9,616 nucleotides of DNA from Clostridiales bacterium (GTDB taxonomy: Bacteria; Bacillota; Desulfitobacteriia; Desulfitobacteriales; Desulfitobacteriaceae): positions 1 to 9,616 of the forward strand of contig DAHVVW010000047.1 of assembly GCA_027357125.1 (NCBI GenBank). The letters run 5' to 3'. This document shows, piece after piece, positions 1 through 6,735 of the stretch (positions within the stretch are counted from its first letter, which is position 1; every line of letters begins with the position of its first letter). The position numbers and the translations under genes are program-made. The notes under the pieces are model-generated. The model ran no database searches. It saw nothing but the letters and a program-made list of their open reading frames with translations, and was not told the DNA's origin.

Positions 1-726
1 CCACTGTTCCGGTACCCCTCTGCGATTAAGCCCCCAGATTTCCTTTATCCCCTGGGCAAACCAGTCTCTTGCAGCTTCTCTAAACCGGTCAGCTAAAGGT
101 CCGGTGGCCTCCGCGTTTTCCAGGATCAGCAACCCTTCTCCTCGCGAATTCTGGCGCAGAGTCAAGGTGTGAACATCCGGGTAATCTTGCCCAAAAAGCT
201 CCCCTACTTTGCCCACCCACCGGTTCATGTCCTCGCTAATGAGCAAGCAGTCAGGAAAAATTACTGTGTCCTTGCTTTTCTCCTGGTAGTATCCGAACTT
301 ACCATTTCTGTCCCTATGCAGCTTAACTTTATTGCGATAACGCCAAGGATCTTCCATCCCCAGTGCCGGACTCACATCAACTTGAACCTTGCCAATCCGC
401 CGGAGAGCATCTTCCACCCAACGCCCTTTCCACTGAAGTGTTTGCTCATAGCCCAAGTGCTGAAGTTGGCACCCGCCACATACCCCAAAAACACGGCACG
501 GAGCATCCTGGCGTTCGGGCGCAGTCTTTACCAAGGTTAATAATTCAGCGCGCTGCCAGTTTTTCTTGCGCTCTACAACCTTGACTTCTCCTGATTCACC
601 GGGAAGGAGCCCTGGTACAAAGGTCACTAGGCCCTCGTCATAGCACGCTCCCTCTCCTGATGAAGAAAGACGAATACATTCTAATAACCGCACTGAAGCT
701 TTATCTTGCAAAATTAAGTCTTCCAC
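1..726 (-). CDS. rlmD: 23S rRNA (uracil-5-)-methyltransferase, TrmA/RlmD family, N-terminal part
   Basis: The gene runs off the left edge, and the 242 residues present are the N-terminal half of a protein usually near 450 residues. Known family role: SAM-dependent C5 methylation of a uridine in 23S rRNA (U1939 in E. coli RlmD); some Firmicute members act at another position. Visible: a TRAM-like RNA-binding domain at about residues 1-55 (GEG, then FVPGLLPGE), followed by the iron-sulfur cysteine set C77-x5-C83-x2-C86 within CRVFGVCGGCQLQH, and the fourth cysteine C160 in FPDC. The motif DPWRYRNKV at 126-134 is typical. The SAM-binding and catalytic Cys/Glu regions lie outside the window. The start is GTG at 726, chosen because GAGG sits 5 nt upstream (735-732) and the TRAM domain begins there. 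It lies 35 bp after the CPBP gene with no terminator between, so co-transcription is likely. Family assignment is firm; the exact target uridine is not. Confidence 0.9.
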   Translation of the reverse strand, partial: MEDLILQDKASVRLLECIRLSSSGEGACYDEGLVTFVPGLLPGESGEVKVVERKKNWQRAELLTLVKTAPERQDAPCRVFGVCGGCQLQHLGYEQTLQWKGRWVEDALRRIGKVQVDVSPALGMEDPWRYRNKVKLHRDRNGKFGYYQEKSKDTVIFPDCLLISEDMNRWVGKVGELFGQDYPDVHTLTLRQNSRGEGLLILENAEATGPLADRFREAARDWFAQGIKEIWGLNRRGVPEQW

Positions 727-761
727 CTTTTCCTCGTTATACCTTAATCAACTAAACTCTC

Positions 762-1526
762 TCACCGCTGCACCCATAAGGCCAAGGCCATTAGGACATT
801 CCAAGTCCCATGGGCTAAGACAGCCGGCCACAGACTACCTGAGCGCTCGTAAACCCAGGTTAGGACAACTCCCCCGATGAATAGCGGCAGAAAACGCACG
901 AGGTCAAAATGGAGCGTTGCAAAAAACAGGCCCGTCAGAAGCATCCCCTTGCCGCGGCCATAAGCCTCGCGCAAAGGGGGGTAGATAAGACCGCGAAAAA
1001 TTATCTCCTCCTTGAGAGGAGCAATTATCCCCCCTAATAGCAAGAGTATGTAAAACTGCCAGCCGTACTTAACCCCTTTAACCGCTTCCGTAAAGCTTTG
1101 GGGAGCCGGAGTACCCAGAAACTTTATTAAGATGTTTCCTAAGAGTCCGATCGAAACAAAGAGAAAAAAACCTACGACTACTCCTAAAATCCAATAACTC
1201 CAACGTGGCTTCACAAAACCCAGGTACGTTAAAGGCTTACGCAAGAGCAGCATTAGCGCAAAGATTGCGCCAAAGTAGATAATTCCTTCCCCAAACCCAA
1301 CCGCGAGAAAATGAAGAAACCCCGCCACCGTGTCTAAATTCTCGGACACTCGCAGCCAGCCCAGAGGGAGTTCAACCAGATTTACAAGCAGGATTAAGAA
1401 CAAGCCCTGCCACAAGTTCCAACCCGGGTGCCGCGGTGGCAGCTTGTCTGCTTGTCCTCTTCTTTGCCTTTTGTCTTTTTCGCTAAAGGCAGCTTCCTTA
1501 GTATTGGATTTTACTCTGTTATTCAT
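762..1526 (-). CDS. CPBP-family intramembrane metalloprotease homologue
   Basis: A 254-residue integral membrane protein of the CPBP (CAAX protease and bacteriocin-processing, Abi) family. The N-terminal 35 residues are polar and rich in Lys/Arg with no signal peptide. They are followed by about seven hydrophobic stretches, near 39-60, 67-95, 111-136, 157-172, 195-210, 212-226 and 233-251. The three family motifs are intact: EExxxR as E173-E174-IIF-R178, FxxxH as F202-ATL-H206, and HxxxN as H239-GTW-N243. An active glutamate/histidine metalloprotease site is therefore plausible. Members cleave prenylated or peptide substrates in the membrane or act in bacteriocin immunity, and nothing here identifies the substrate. 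The ATG start has GGAG 5 nt upstream (1535-1532). It begins 16 bp after the CoA-transferase stop codon, so it is probably in the same transcript, although no functional link to that enzyme is evident. Confidence 0.9.
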   Translation of the reverse strand: MNNRVKSNTKEAAFSEKDKRQRRGQADKLPPRHPGWNLWQGLFLILLVNLVELPLGWLRVSENLDTVAGFLHFLAVGFGEGIIYFGAIFALMLLLRKPLTYLGFVKPRWSYWILGVVVGFFLFVSIGLLGNILIKFLGTPAPQSFTEAVKGVKYGWQFYILLLLGGIIAPLKEEIIFRGLIYPPLREAYGRGKGMLLTGLFFATLHFDLVRFLPLFIGGVVLTWVYERSGSLWPAVLAHGTWNVLMALALWVQR

Positions 1527-1542
1527 AACTGCTCCAAAAATA

Positions 1543-2877
1543 CTACCTTTTACTGCTTCTGCGCCAAATACCCAGTTTTTGTGCTTCTTCGATCAGTTCA
1601 TTGCGAAAATCAGGGTGAGCGATCGAGATCAATTCTTCAGCCCGTTGCCAGGTTGCCAACCCTTTAAGATTAACTTTGCCGTATTCCGTGACCACGTACT
1701 GCACCGTTGTGCGCGTATCTGTCACTACCGAGCCATAGGTCATAAGTGGCTTAATCCGGGAATGAACCCTACCCTCTTTGTCTTCATAGGTGGAAGGGAG
1801 ACAGAGAAAACCCTTCCCTCCTTTAGAATAATAGGCAGCTTCAATAAAATCAAGCTGTCCACCTGAACCGCTAATGGTCGTGGGGCCAATGGTCTCAGAA
1901 CAGACTTGCCCAAACAGGTCCACTTCCAAAGCACCGTTGATTGCGACAACTTTGTCATTTTTCGAGGCATTGCACGGGTGATTGGTATAGTCCACCGGAT
2001 ACGCAGCAAGCAGGGAATTGTCATGCATAAACTCATAGAGCTTCGTCGTCCCAGCCGCAAACGACCAAGTGATCCGGCCTGGGTCGAGCTTCTTGCGTCT
2101 GCCGGTTACGCGCCCCGCCTCATACATCTCGACAAAGGCATCTGCAAGCATTTCACTGTGCACTCCTAAGTCTTTCAGATCAGATTGAGCAATCATGCGG
2201 CCAAGTGCGCTCGGCATACCACCTATTCCTAACTGGATGCAGGCTCCGTCCTCAATTTCAGGCAGGATAAATTCTGCAATCCTGCGGTCAACTTCAGAAG
2301 GGGTAGCTGCCGGAAGCTGCGGCAGCCCTCTATGCCCGGCTTCAACAATGAAGTCTACTTTTGAGAGATGAACTGTATAGTCATACCCGCCGTGCACGCG
2401 CGGCATGTCTTCATTGACTTCAACGATAACTGTGCCTGCTTTTTCTATGGCAGCGGCATAGTGGGAGACTGTGACTCCAAAGTTAAAATACCCGTGTTCG
2501 TCCATGGGGGCAACCTGAATCATAACCACATCAGTACGCAGGTTCTCGCGTAGATAACGAGGCACTTCCGAATACTTAATCGGGATGTAGTTTGTGAGCC
2601 CTTTTTGGGCATATTTGCGCTCAATTCCACTAAAATGCCAGCTGTTCCAGGAAAAATGCTCTGCGCTCGAGTCCTCTTCAATGACCGCCAAAGGTGCAAA
2701 CAACACGGCACCGCGTAATTTAACATCCCACAACTCTTCTTTGCGCCGGGCTAAGGCCTCATCTAAAAGCCTTGGCATGCTGGCAGCCCAACCAAATTCA
2801 ATCCAATCCCCACTCCTAACAGCTTTGACAGCCTCATCCGCTGATACTAGCTTCCGGCGGTATTCTTGCGCTAACAC
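1543..2877 (-). CDS. acetyl-CoA hydrolase/transferase family: 4-hydroxybutyrate or butyryl-CoA:acetate CoA-transferase
   Basis: A 444-residue family I CoA-transferase of the single-chain type, normal in length. It exchanges CoA between an acyl-CoA and a carboxylate, usually acetate, in the cytoplasm through a glutamyl-CoA thioester. Visible features: N-terminal acetyl-CoA hydrolase half (about 5-205) with APMDEHGYFNFG at 123-134; LGIGGMPSALG at 216-226; HSEM at 240-243, whose E242 aligns by motif with the catalytic glutamate of Clostridium aminobutyricum AbfT; the oxyanion/CoA loop GSGGQLDF at 337-344; VTEYG at 396-400; and HPDFR at 421-425. The start is GTG at 2877 with an excellent GGAGGGG site (2890-2884). 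It follows the isocitrate dehydrogenase stop by 28 bp and precedes the CPBP gene by 16 bp, so an operon is likely. The overall motif pattern favours the 4-hydroxybutyrate/butyrate group over succinyl-CoA:acetate transferase, but the acyl substrate (butyryl, propionyl, 4-hydroxybutyryl) cannot be settled from sequence alone. Confidence 0.9.
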   Translation of the reverse strand: MLAQEYRRKLVSADEAVKAVRSGDWIEFGWAASMPRLLDEALARRKEELWDVKLRGAVLFAPLAVIEEDSSAEHFSWNSWHFSGIERKYAQKGLTNYIPIKYSEVPRYLRENLRTDVVMIQVAPMDEHGYFNFGVTVSHYAAAIEKAGTVIVEVNEDMPRVHGGYDYTVHLSKVDFIVEAGHRGLPQLPAATPSEVDRRIAEFILPEIEDGACIQLGIGGMPSALGRMIAQSDLKDLGVHSEMLADAFVEMYEAGRVTGRRKKLDPGRITWSFAAGTTKLYEFMHDNSLLAAYPVDYTNHPCNASKNDKVVAINGALEVDLFGQVCSETIGPTTISGSGGQLDFIEAAYYSKGGKGFLCLPSTYEDKEGRVHSRIKPLMTYGSVVTDTRTTVQYVVTEYGKVNLKGLATWQRAEELISIAHPDFRNELIEEAQKLGIWRRSSKR

Positions 2878-2905
2878 CGCAAACCCCTCCCTCTATACAA
2901 AAAAC

Positions 2906-3916
2906 CTAGCGCTTAGACTCCAGCGCCTTTACAATGGCTGCAGCCATTTCTTTGGTACCGGCTGAGCCACCAAGGTCAGGCGTAAGATTTCTTCTATCGG
3001 CAAGCACTGTATCCACAGCCTTCTCTACTCGGAAAGCCTCTGCATTAAAACCTAGATACTTAAGCATTTGCACCCCGGATAGAATCATCGCCACCGGATT
3101 CGCCAGATTTTTCCCGGCGATCTGAGGGGCACTACCATGTACTGCCTCAAACACGGCCCCGTCTTCCCCGATATTAGCTCCCGGCGCAACCCCCAGCCCG
3201 CCAACAAGTCCGGCCCCCAGGTCTGAGACAATATCTCCGTAAAGATTAGGCAGCACGAGCACGTCAAACTGCTCAGGCTGCTGCACCAAGGCCATACAAA
3301 GCGCATCGATGATTCGGTCCTCACATTCGATATCCGGGTAATCGCGTGCCACCTGGCGCACGCTGTCTAAGAACAGGCCATCACTAAGCTTCATGATATT
3401 GGCCTTATGCACTATGGTTACTTTCTTACGGCCCTCCCGGCGGGCCAGCTCAAAAGCGTATCTTCCGATCCGTTCCGAAGCCTCACGCGTAATGATCTTG
3501 ATGCTTTCGGCCGCATCCCGGCCAACCCGGTGCTCGACCCCGCCATAGAGGTCTTCCGTGTTTTCCCTTACGACCACCATGTTAACCCCACTGTAACGGG
3601 AAGGGACATTTTCCAGGTTGCGCAAAGGACGCACATTGGCATACAACTGCAAACTCTGGCGCAAAGCCACATTAACACTACGAAAACCTTTCCCGATCGG
3701 GGTGGTAATCGGCCCTTTGAGCGCAACTTTATTGCGCCTTACTGTATCTAACACATGGTCAGGCAGCGGCGTGCCATACTTTTCGATACACTTTTCTCCA
3801 GCCTCCACAACTTCCCACTCAAGGTCCGCACCACTGGCTGTAATTACTTCTCTGGTAGCGGCGCTAACTTCCGGCCCAATACCATCTCCCGGAATTAATG
3901 TAACTTTAACTGCCAC
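2906..3916 (-). CDS. icd: isocitrate dehydrogenase-type decarboxylating dehydrogenase, probably NAD-dependent
   Basis: A 336-residue beta-decarboxylating dehydrogenase (isocitrate/isopropylmalate/homoisocitrate family), the short form. It oxidises a 2-hydroxy tricarboxylate and releases CO2; isocitrate to 2-oxoglutarate is the best guess. Visible: [10 protein letters not shown] at 8-17; the substrate loop with S80, N82 and R86 in the SxNxxxR pattern of isocitrate dehydrogenases, unlike the E/L pattern of LeuB; YANVRP at 92-97; [10 protein letters not shown] at 117-126; K171 in VHKANIMK; metal aspartates D204, D228 and D232; HGSAP at 260-264. Next come Q265-I266 in place of the Lys-Tyr pair of NADP enzymes, which points to NAD. 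The start is GTG at 3916, preceded by AAAGGAG at 3930-3924. An in-frame ATG at 3970 would make the first residues out of a terminator hairpin and is rejected. It sits between the NifV-like synthase and the CoA-transferase. Homoisocitrate dehydrogenase is the main alternative. Confidence 0.88.
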   Translation of the reverse strand: MAVKVTLIPGDGIGPEVSAATREVITASGADLEWEVVEAGEKCIEKYGTPLPDHVLDTVRRNKVALKGPITTPIGKGFRSVNVALRQSLQLYANVRPLRNLENVPSRYSGVNMVVVRENTEDLYGGVEHRVGRDAAESIKIITREASERIGRYAFELARREGRKKVTIVHKANIMKLSDGLFLDSVRQVARDYPDIECEDRIIDALCMALVQQPEQFDVLVLPNLYGDIVSDLGAGLVGGLGVAPGANIGEDGAVFEAVHGSAPQIAGKNLANPVAMILSGVQMLKYLGFNAEAFRVEKAVDTVLADRRNLTPDLGGSAGTKEMAAAIVKALESKR

Positions 3917-3923
3917 GTGAACT

Positions 3924-3930
3924 CTCCTTT
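3924..3930 (-). promoter_or_regulatory. ribosome binding site that fixes the icd start
   Basis: AAAGGAG on the minus strand, 7 nt before GTG at 3916. It identifies this GTG rather than the upstream ATG at 3970, which has no comparable site and would have to be translated through the terminator stem. The site begins only two bases after the U-tract, so termination would remove it and the whole icd coding region from the transcript. Confidence 0.8.
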
Positions 3931-3932
3931 CG

Positions 3933-3960
3933 AAAAAAGAGGCGGCCCCAGCCGCCTCTT
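3933..3960 (-). terminator. rho-independent terminator between the nifV-like gene and icd
   Basis: On the minus strand a perfect 10-bp stem, AAGAGGCGGC / GCCGCCTCTT, closes a four-base TGGG loop. The two 3' stem bases plus four more make a run of six T. GC content in the stem is high and the layout is a textbook intrinsic terminator. It lies 84 nt after the stop of the NifV-like gene and ends 16 nt before the GTG of icd. It may simply end the upstream transcript, or it may act as an attenuator for icd and the genes behind it. Confidence 0.88.
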
Positions 3961-4044
3961 CTATCCGCATTTATTGCGTCCTTAAACCTTGCTTTCTACG
4001 GCGTTCTTTCCACCCGTTGTTTTCACTACTATGGACGCTCCCAC
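3961..4044 (-). promoter_or_regulatory. intergenic leader before the icd terminator
   Basis: These 84 bases separate the stop codon of the NifV-like gene from the terminator stem. No convincing -35/-10 pair was found on the minus strand. A possible long-range pairing exists: GCGTCC (transcript copy of 4038-4033) can pair with GGACGC (3981-3976), enclosing about 50 nt. It holds a weaker ACGG/CCGT pair. No known riboswitch was recognised. If a promoter lies here, the region would be the leader of an attenuated icd operon; that is an inference. Confidence 0.3.
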
Positions 4045-5178
4045 TTAGTTGCGCTGGGCCAGCATATCCTCATAAATATACATTAACTCTTTATCGAACA
4101 AGGAACGCTTCAAATCCACAGCTGTCGACCTAACTCTGGCAAGCAGGTTATCAGCCTCAGCATCCCCGATCTCGATACCGTATTCTCTCCAGAATTTAGC
4201 CTTAATCGCAGCAGTCCCTGAGTGCTTACCAATCACGATTTGACGCTCAAGACCCACATCCTCAGGCTTGAACACTTCATAAGTGAGCGGATTTTTTAAG
4301 GCTCCGTCAGCATGAATTCCTGACTCATGCGCAAACATATTGCTGCCCACAATGGCTTTGCCGGGAGGCAAAATCCGTCCGGATGCGCGAGCGACATATT
4401 CTGAAACCTCGCGGAAGCGAGTGGTGGCAAAATTCAAATCAACGTCCAAGAGATGTTTAAGGGCCATTACGATTTCTTCCAAAGCAGCATTGCCGGCACG
4501 CTCACCCAAGCCGTTTACTGTGACTCCCACAAAGCTTGCCCCTGCTCTTACTCCTGCTAAAGCATTGGCTGTCGCCATTCCAAAGTCATTATGGGTGTGC
4601 ATCTCAACCTCGATTCCGGTAGCCTCAATCAGTTTCGTAATTCGCTCATAAGTTATGAAAGGCTCAAGAATCCCGACTGTATCACAGTAACGCAGGCGGT
4701 CTGCCCCCGCAATTTTAGCTTCGCGGGCAAATTCAATCAGATACTCCATGTCCGTACGCGAAGCGTCCTCAGCATTTACAGAAATATACACTCCCTGCTT
4801 CTTGGCAAACTCTACTGCTTTAACCATCCGTTCCATAACCGCGCCACGGGTGGTCATGAGCTTGTGCTCGATGTGAATATCGGAGGTGGAAATGGAAATC
4901 GCCACTGCATCCACCCCACACGCTAGTGAAGACTCTATATCAGAAATTACAGCCCGGTTCCAGCCCATAATGCTTGCTTTCAAACCCAGCTTCACAATAT
5001 CCTTAATAGCCTGCTGTTCATCTCCACCCATAACAGGAACCCCGGCCTCAATTTGGTCAACTCCCAGTTCATCCAGTAAGCGGGCGATCCGCAGCTTCTC
5101 TTGGTTGGAGAACACTACCCCTGCCGTTTGTTCCCCGTCTCTAAGGGTTGTATCTACTATCGTTAACTTTTTAGTCAA
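4045..5178 (-). CDS. homocitrate synthase (NifV)-family acyltransferase; possible Re-citrate synthase
   Basis: About 377 residues, the usual NifV length, belonging to the isopropylmalate/homocitrate synthase family. It condenses acetyl-CoA with a 2-oxo acid in an aldol/Claisen reaction using a divalent metal. Visible in the TIM barrel: IVDTTLRDGEQTAG at 7-20 with metal ligand D9; HTHND at 194-198 with metal ligands H194 and H196; NGLGERAGN at 222-230; and HESGIHADG at 284-292. There is no long LeuA-type regulatory domain. The TTG start at 5178 is chosen because GAGGTGA lies 5 nt upstream; GTG at 5187 and ATG at 5214 are in frame but have poor or no ribosome sites, and family N-termini are short. 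No nif gene is nearby. The next gene is an isocitrate dehydrogenase, so the product could be homocitrate or, as known for NifV/LeuA-like enzymes of some clostridia, Re-citrate. The family is certain; the 2-oxo acid substrate is not. Confidence 0.87.
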   Translation of the reverse strand: MTKKLTIVDTTLRDGEQTAGVVFSNQEKLRIARLLDELGVDQIEAGVPVMGGDEQQAIKDIVKLGLKASIMGWNRAVISDIESSLACGVDAVAISISTSDIHIEHKLMTTRGAVMERMVKAVEFAKKQGVYISVNAEDASRTDMEYLIEFAREAKIAGADRLRYCDTVGILEPFITYERITKLIEATGIEVEMHTHNDFGMATANALAGVRAGASFVGVTVNGLGERAGNAALEEIVMALKHLLDVDLNFATTRFREVSEYVARASGRILPPGKAIVGSNMFAHESGIHADGALKNPLTYEVFKPEDVGLERQIVIGKHSGTAAIKAKFWREYGIEIGDAEADNLLARVRSTAVDLKRSLFDKELMYIYEDMLAQRN

Positions 5179-5183
5179 CTTGT

Positions 5184-5190
5184 TCACCTC
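5184..5190 (-). promoter_or_regulatory. ribosome binding site deciding the NifV-like gene start
   Basis: GAGGTGA on the minus strand is a perfect 7-base match to the anti-Shine-Dalgarno sequence and ends 5 nt before TTG at 5178. The in-frame GTG at 5187 overlaps this site and has only AAGGA at too short a distance. The ATG at 5214 has nothing purine-rich ahead of it. TTG is therefore preferred, with GTG as the fallback. Confidence 0.6.
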
Positions 5191-5222
5191 TTCCTTTCTC
5201 ACGGAAAATAACATGATATTTC

Positions 5223-5251
5223 ATATTAACATATAACAGAGGGCATTGGAA
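5223..5251 (-). promoter_or_regulatory. possible sigma-A promoter of the NifV-like gene
   Basis: On the minus strand TTCCAA (5251-5246) and TAATAT (5228-5223) are separated by 17 bases in an AT-rich stretch. The -35 matches consensus poorly and the -10 fairly. A start near 5216 would give a leader of roughly 38 nt before TTG and would place the ATG at 5214 at the very end of the message, which supports the internal start. The gatB-to-nifV gap (5179-5286) shows no terminator, so read-through from gatB is also possible. Confidence 0.35.
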
Positions 5252-5286
5252 CAGAAATACTCAAGCAATACTGTATACTTTTTCCC

Positions 5287-6735
5287 TTACCCGAGCCTCT
5301 CTTTTAAGAGCTTGTTAACCAGCCCGGGATTAGCTTGCCCTTTACTGGCTTTCATTACTTGTCCCACTAAAAACCCAATAGCCCTCTCCTTGCCTGCGCG
5401 ATAATCCTCCACTGAAGCGGGGTTAGCAGCGATCACTTCATCAATTATCTTGATGAGTGCGCTCTCATCGCTAATCTGAGCTAACCCTTTCTCTTTCACG
5501 ATCACGCTCGCATCCTTGCCAGTTGCGAACATCTCTTCAATTACACTCTTGGCAATCTTGCCGCTGATCGTCCCTTTCTCAATCAGGTTTACCATTTCTG
5601 CCACTTGTTCAGGTGATATCGGAGAATCGACCACGCTTACTTCATTGGCCTTAAGCAGGCGGGTAAAATCCCCCATCACCCAGTTAGTCAGGCTCTTGGC
5701 ATCCTCGCATTGGCGAAGAGCCTTATCAAAGAAATCAGCCAAGCCTTTGGAACTGGTAATAACCTCTGCGTCATATGCTGACAGCCCCAAGATTTGCAGA
5801 CGTTCGCGCCTAGCGGCGGGAAGCTCGGGCAGCGTCTTGCGGATTTCTTCTACCCACTCCCTGTCTATTACCATAGGCACCAAATCAGGTTCCGGGAAAT
5901 AACGGTAGTCATGAGCCTCTTCCTTGGACCGGAGAGACAAGGTAATCCCTCTCCCTTCATCCCAGGTACGAGTTTCCTGGACCACCTTCTCTCCCGCATC
6001 CAAAACCTCGGCTTGGCGGGCAATTTCGTATTCCATGCAGCGCCTTACCGAACTGAAAGAGTTAAGATTTTTCGTCTCCGTGCGGATGCCAAGCTCTGTA
6101 CTCCCGCGCGGCCGTAAAGAGACATTGATGTCAAAACGCACTGACCCTTGCTCCAGGCGGCAGTCTGAGACTTCGGTATATTCGAGGATTTGCACCAGCT
6201 GCTCTAAATACGCTAAGACCTCAGAAATAGAGCGCATATCAGGCTCTGACACTATTTCCAAAAGGGGCACCCCGGTACGGTTGTAATCCACATAAGATTC
6301 GTCAGAGGTTGTGATCGTCTCGCCACCGTGCACGAGTTTGCCCGCGTCTTCTTCCATATGTGCACGGGTAATCCCGATCTTTTTCTGCCCCTCAGCCGTT
6401 TCGATCATAAGCCAGCCGTTTTTGCAGATCGGCAGGTCATACTGGGAAGTCTGGTAGTTTTTCGGCAAATCAGGGTAGTAATAATTTTTGCGATCGAACT
6501 TGGAAAACTCCGCAATCTCACAGTTTAAGGCCAGGCCGGCCTTAATAGCCAAGTTTACTACTTCACGATTTAAAACCGGCAAGACCCCCGGCAGGCCCAG
6601 ACAGACCGGACAGACATGGGTGTTTTGCTCTCCCCCAAACTCAGTGGTGCAGCCGCAAAAAATCTTGGTCTTAGTGGCTAGTTCAACGTGGGTTTCCACC
6701 CCGCACACCATCTCATAGCGGTCAAACACGCTCAT
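5287..6735 (-). CDS. gatB: Asp-tRNA(Asn)/Glu-tRNA(Gln) amidotransferase subunit B
   Basis: The 482-residue tRNA-binding and kinase subunit of GatCAB, normal in length. It phosphorylates the side chain of misacylated Glu-tRNA(Gln) or Asp-tRNA(Asn), which is then amidated with ammonia channelled from GatA. Visible: the N-terminal cradle domain (about 1-295) with a zinc-type set C27-G-C29 and C42-PV-C45; [11 protein letters not shown] at 85-95; [18 protein letters not shown] at 149-166; and [11 protein letters not shown] at 275-285. A helical segment follows, then the YqeY-like tRNA-binding tail (about 330-480), including [11 protein letters not shown] and a final region with [18 protein letters not shown]. 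The ATG directly abuts the gatA stop codon (TAA then ATG). Its ribosome site GGGGAGGTGG (6750-6741) lies inside the 3' end of gatA, so translational coupling with gatA is likely. The assignment is certain. Confidence 0.98.
   Translation of the reverse strand: MSVFDRYEMVCGVETHVELATKTKIFCGCTTEFGGEQNTHVCPVCLGLPGVLPVLNREVVNLAIKAGLALNCEIAEFSKFDRKNYYYPDLPKNYQTSQYDLPICKNGWLMIETAEGQKKIGITRAHMEEDAGKLVHGGETITTSDESYVDYNRTGVPLLEIVSEPDMRSISEVLAYLEQLVQILEYTEVSDCRLEQGSVRFDINVSLRPRGSTELGIRTETKNLNSFSSVRRCMEYEIARQAEVLDAGEKVVQETRTWDEGRGITLSLRSKEEAHDYRYFPEPDLVPMVIDREWVEEIRKTLPELPAARRERLQILGLSAYDAEVITSSKGLADFFDKALRQCEDAKSLTNWVMGDFTRLLKANEVSVVDSPISPEQVAEMVNLIEKGTISGKIAKSVIEEMFATGKDASVIVKEKGLAQISDESALIKIIDEVIAANPASVEDYRAGKERAIGFLVGQVMKASKGQANPGLVNKLLKERLG

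Noticed and set aside
169..584. Two plus-strand open frames at the left edge
   Set aside because: They are antisense to the rRNA methyltransferase, whose TRAM domain and four iron-sulfur cysteines read cleanly on the minus strand.
740..752. A 13-base sequence TACCTTAATCAAC shared by the rlmD upstream region and the gatC leader (8650-8662)
   Set aside because: In a 9.6-kb window roughly one shared 13-mer pair is expected by chance, the distances to the starts differ, and flanking bases do not match.
1330..1866. A 178-codon open frame on the plus strand across the CPBP/CoA-transferase junction
   Set aside because: It lies antisense to two well-supported genes, and its translation shows no domain or ribosome site of note.
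3917..3970. An 18-residue N-terminal extension of icd from an ATG at 3970
   Set aside because: It is encoded by the terminator stem and U-tract, lacks a ribosome site, and the family N-terminus begins at the GTG with AAAGGAG upstream.
5179..5286. Terminator after gatB
   Set aside because: Only short AGTAT repeats and a weak CTCTT/AAGAG pair were seen, with no stable stem followed by a T-run.
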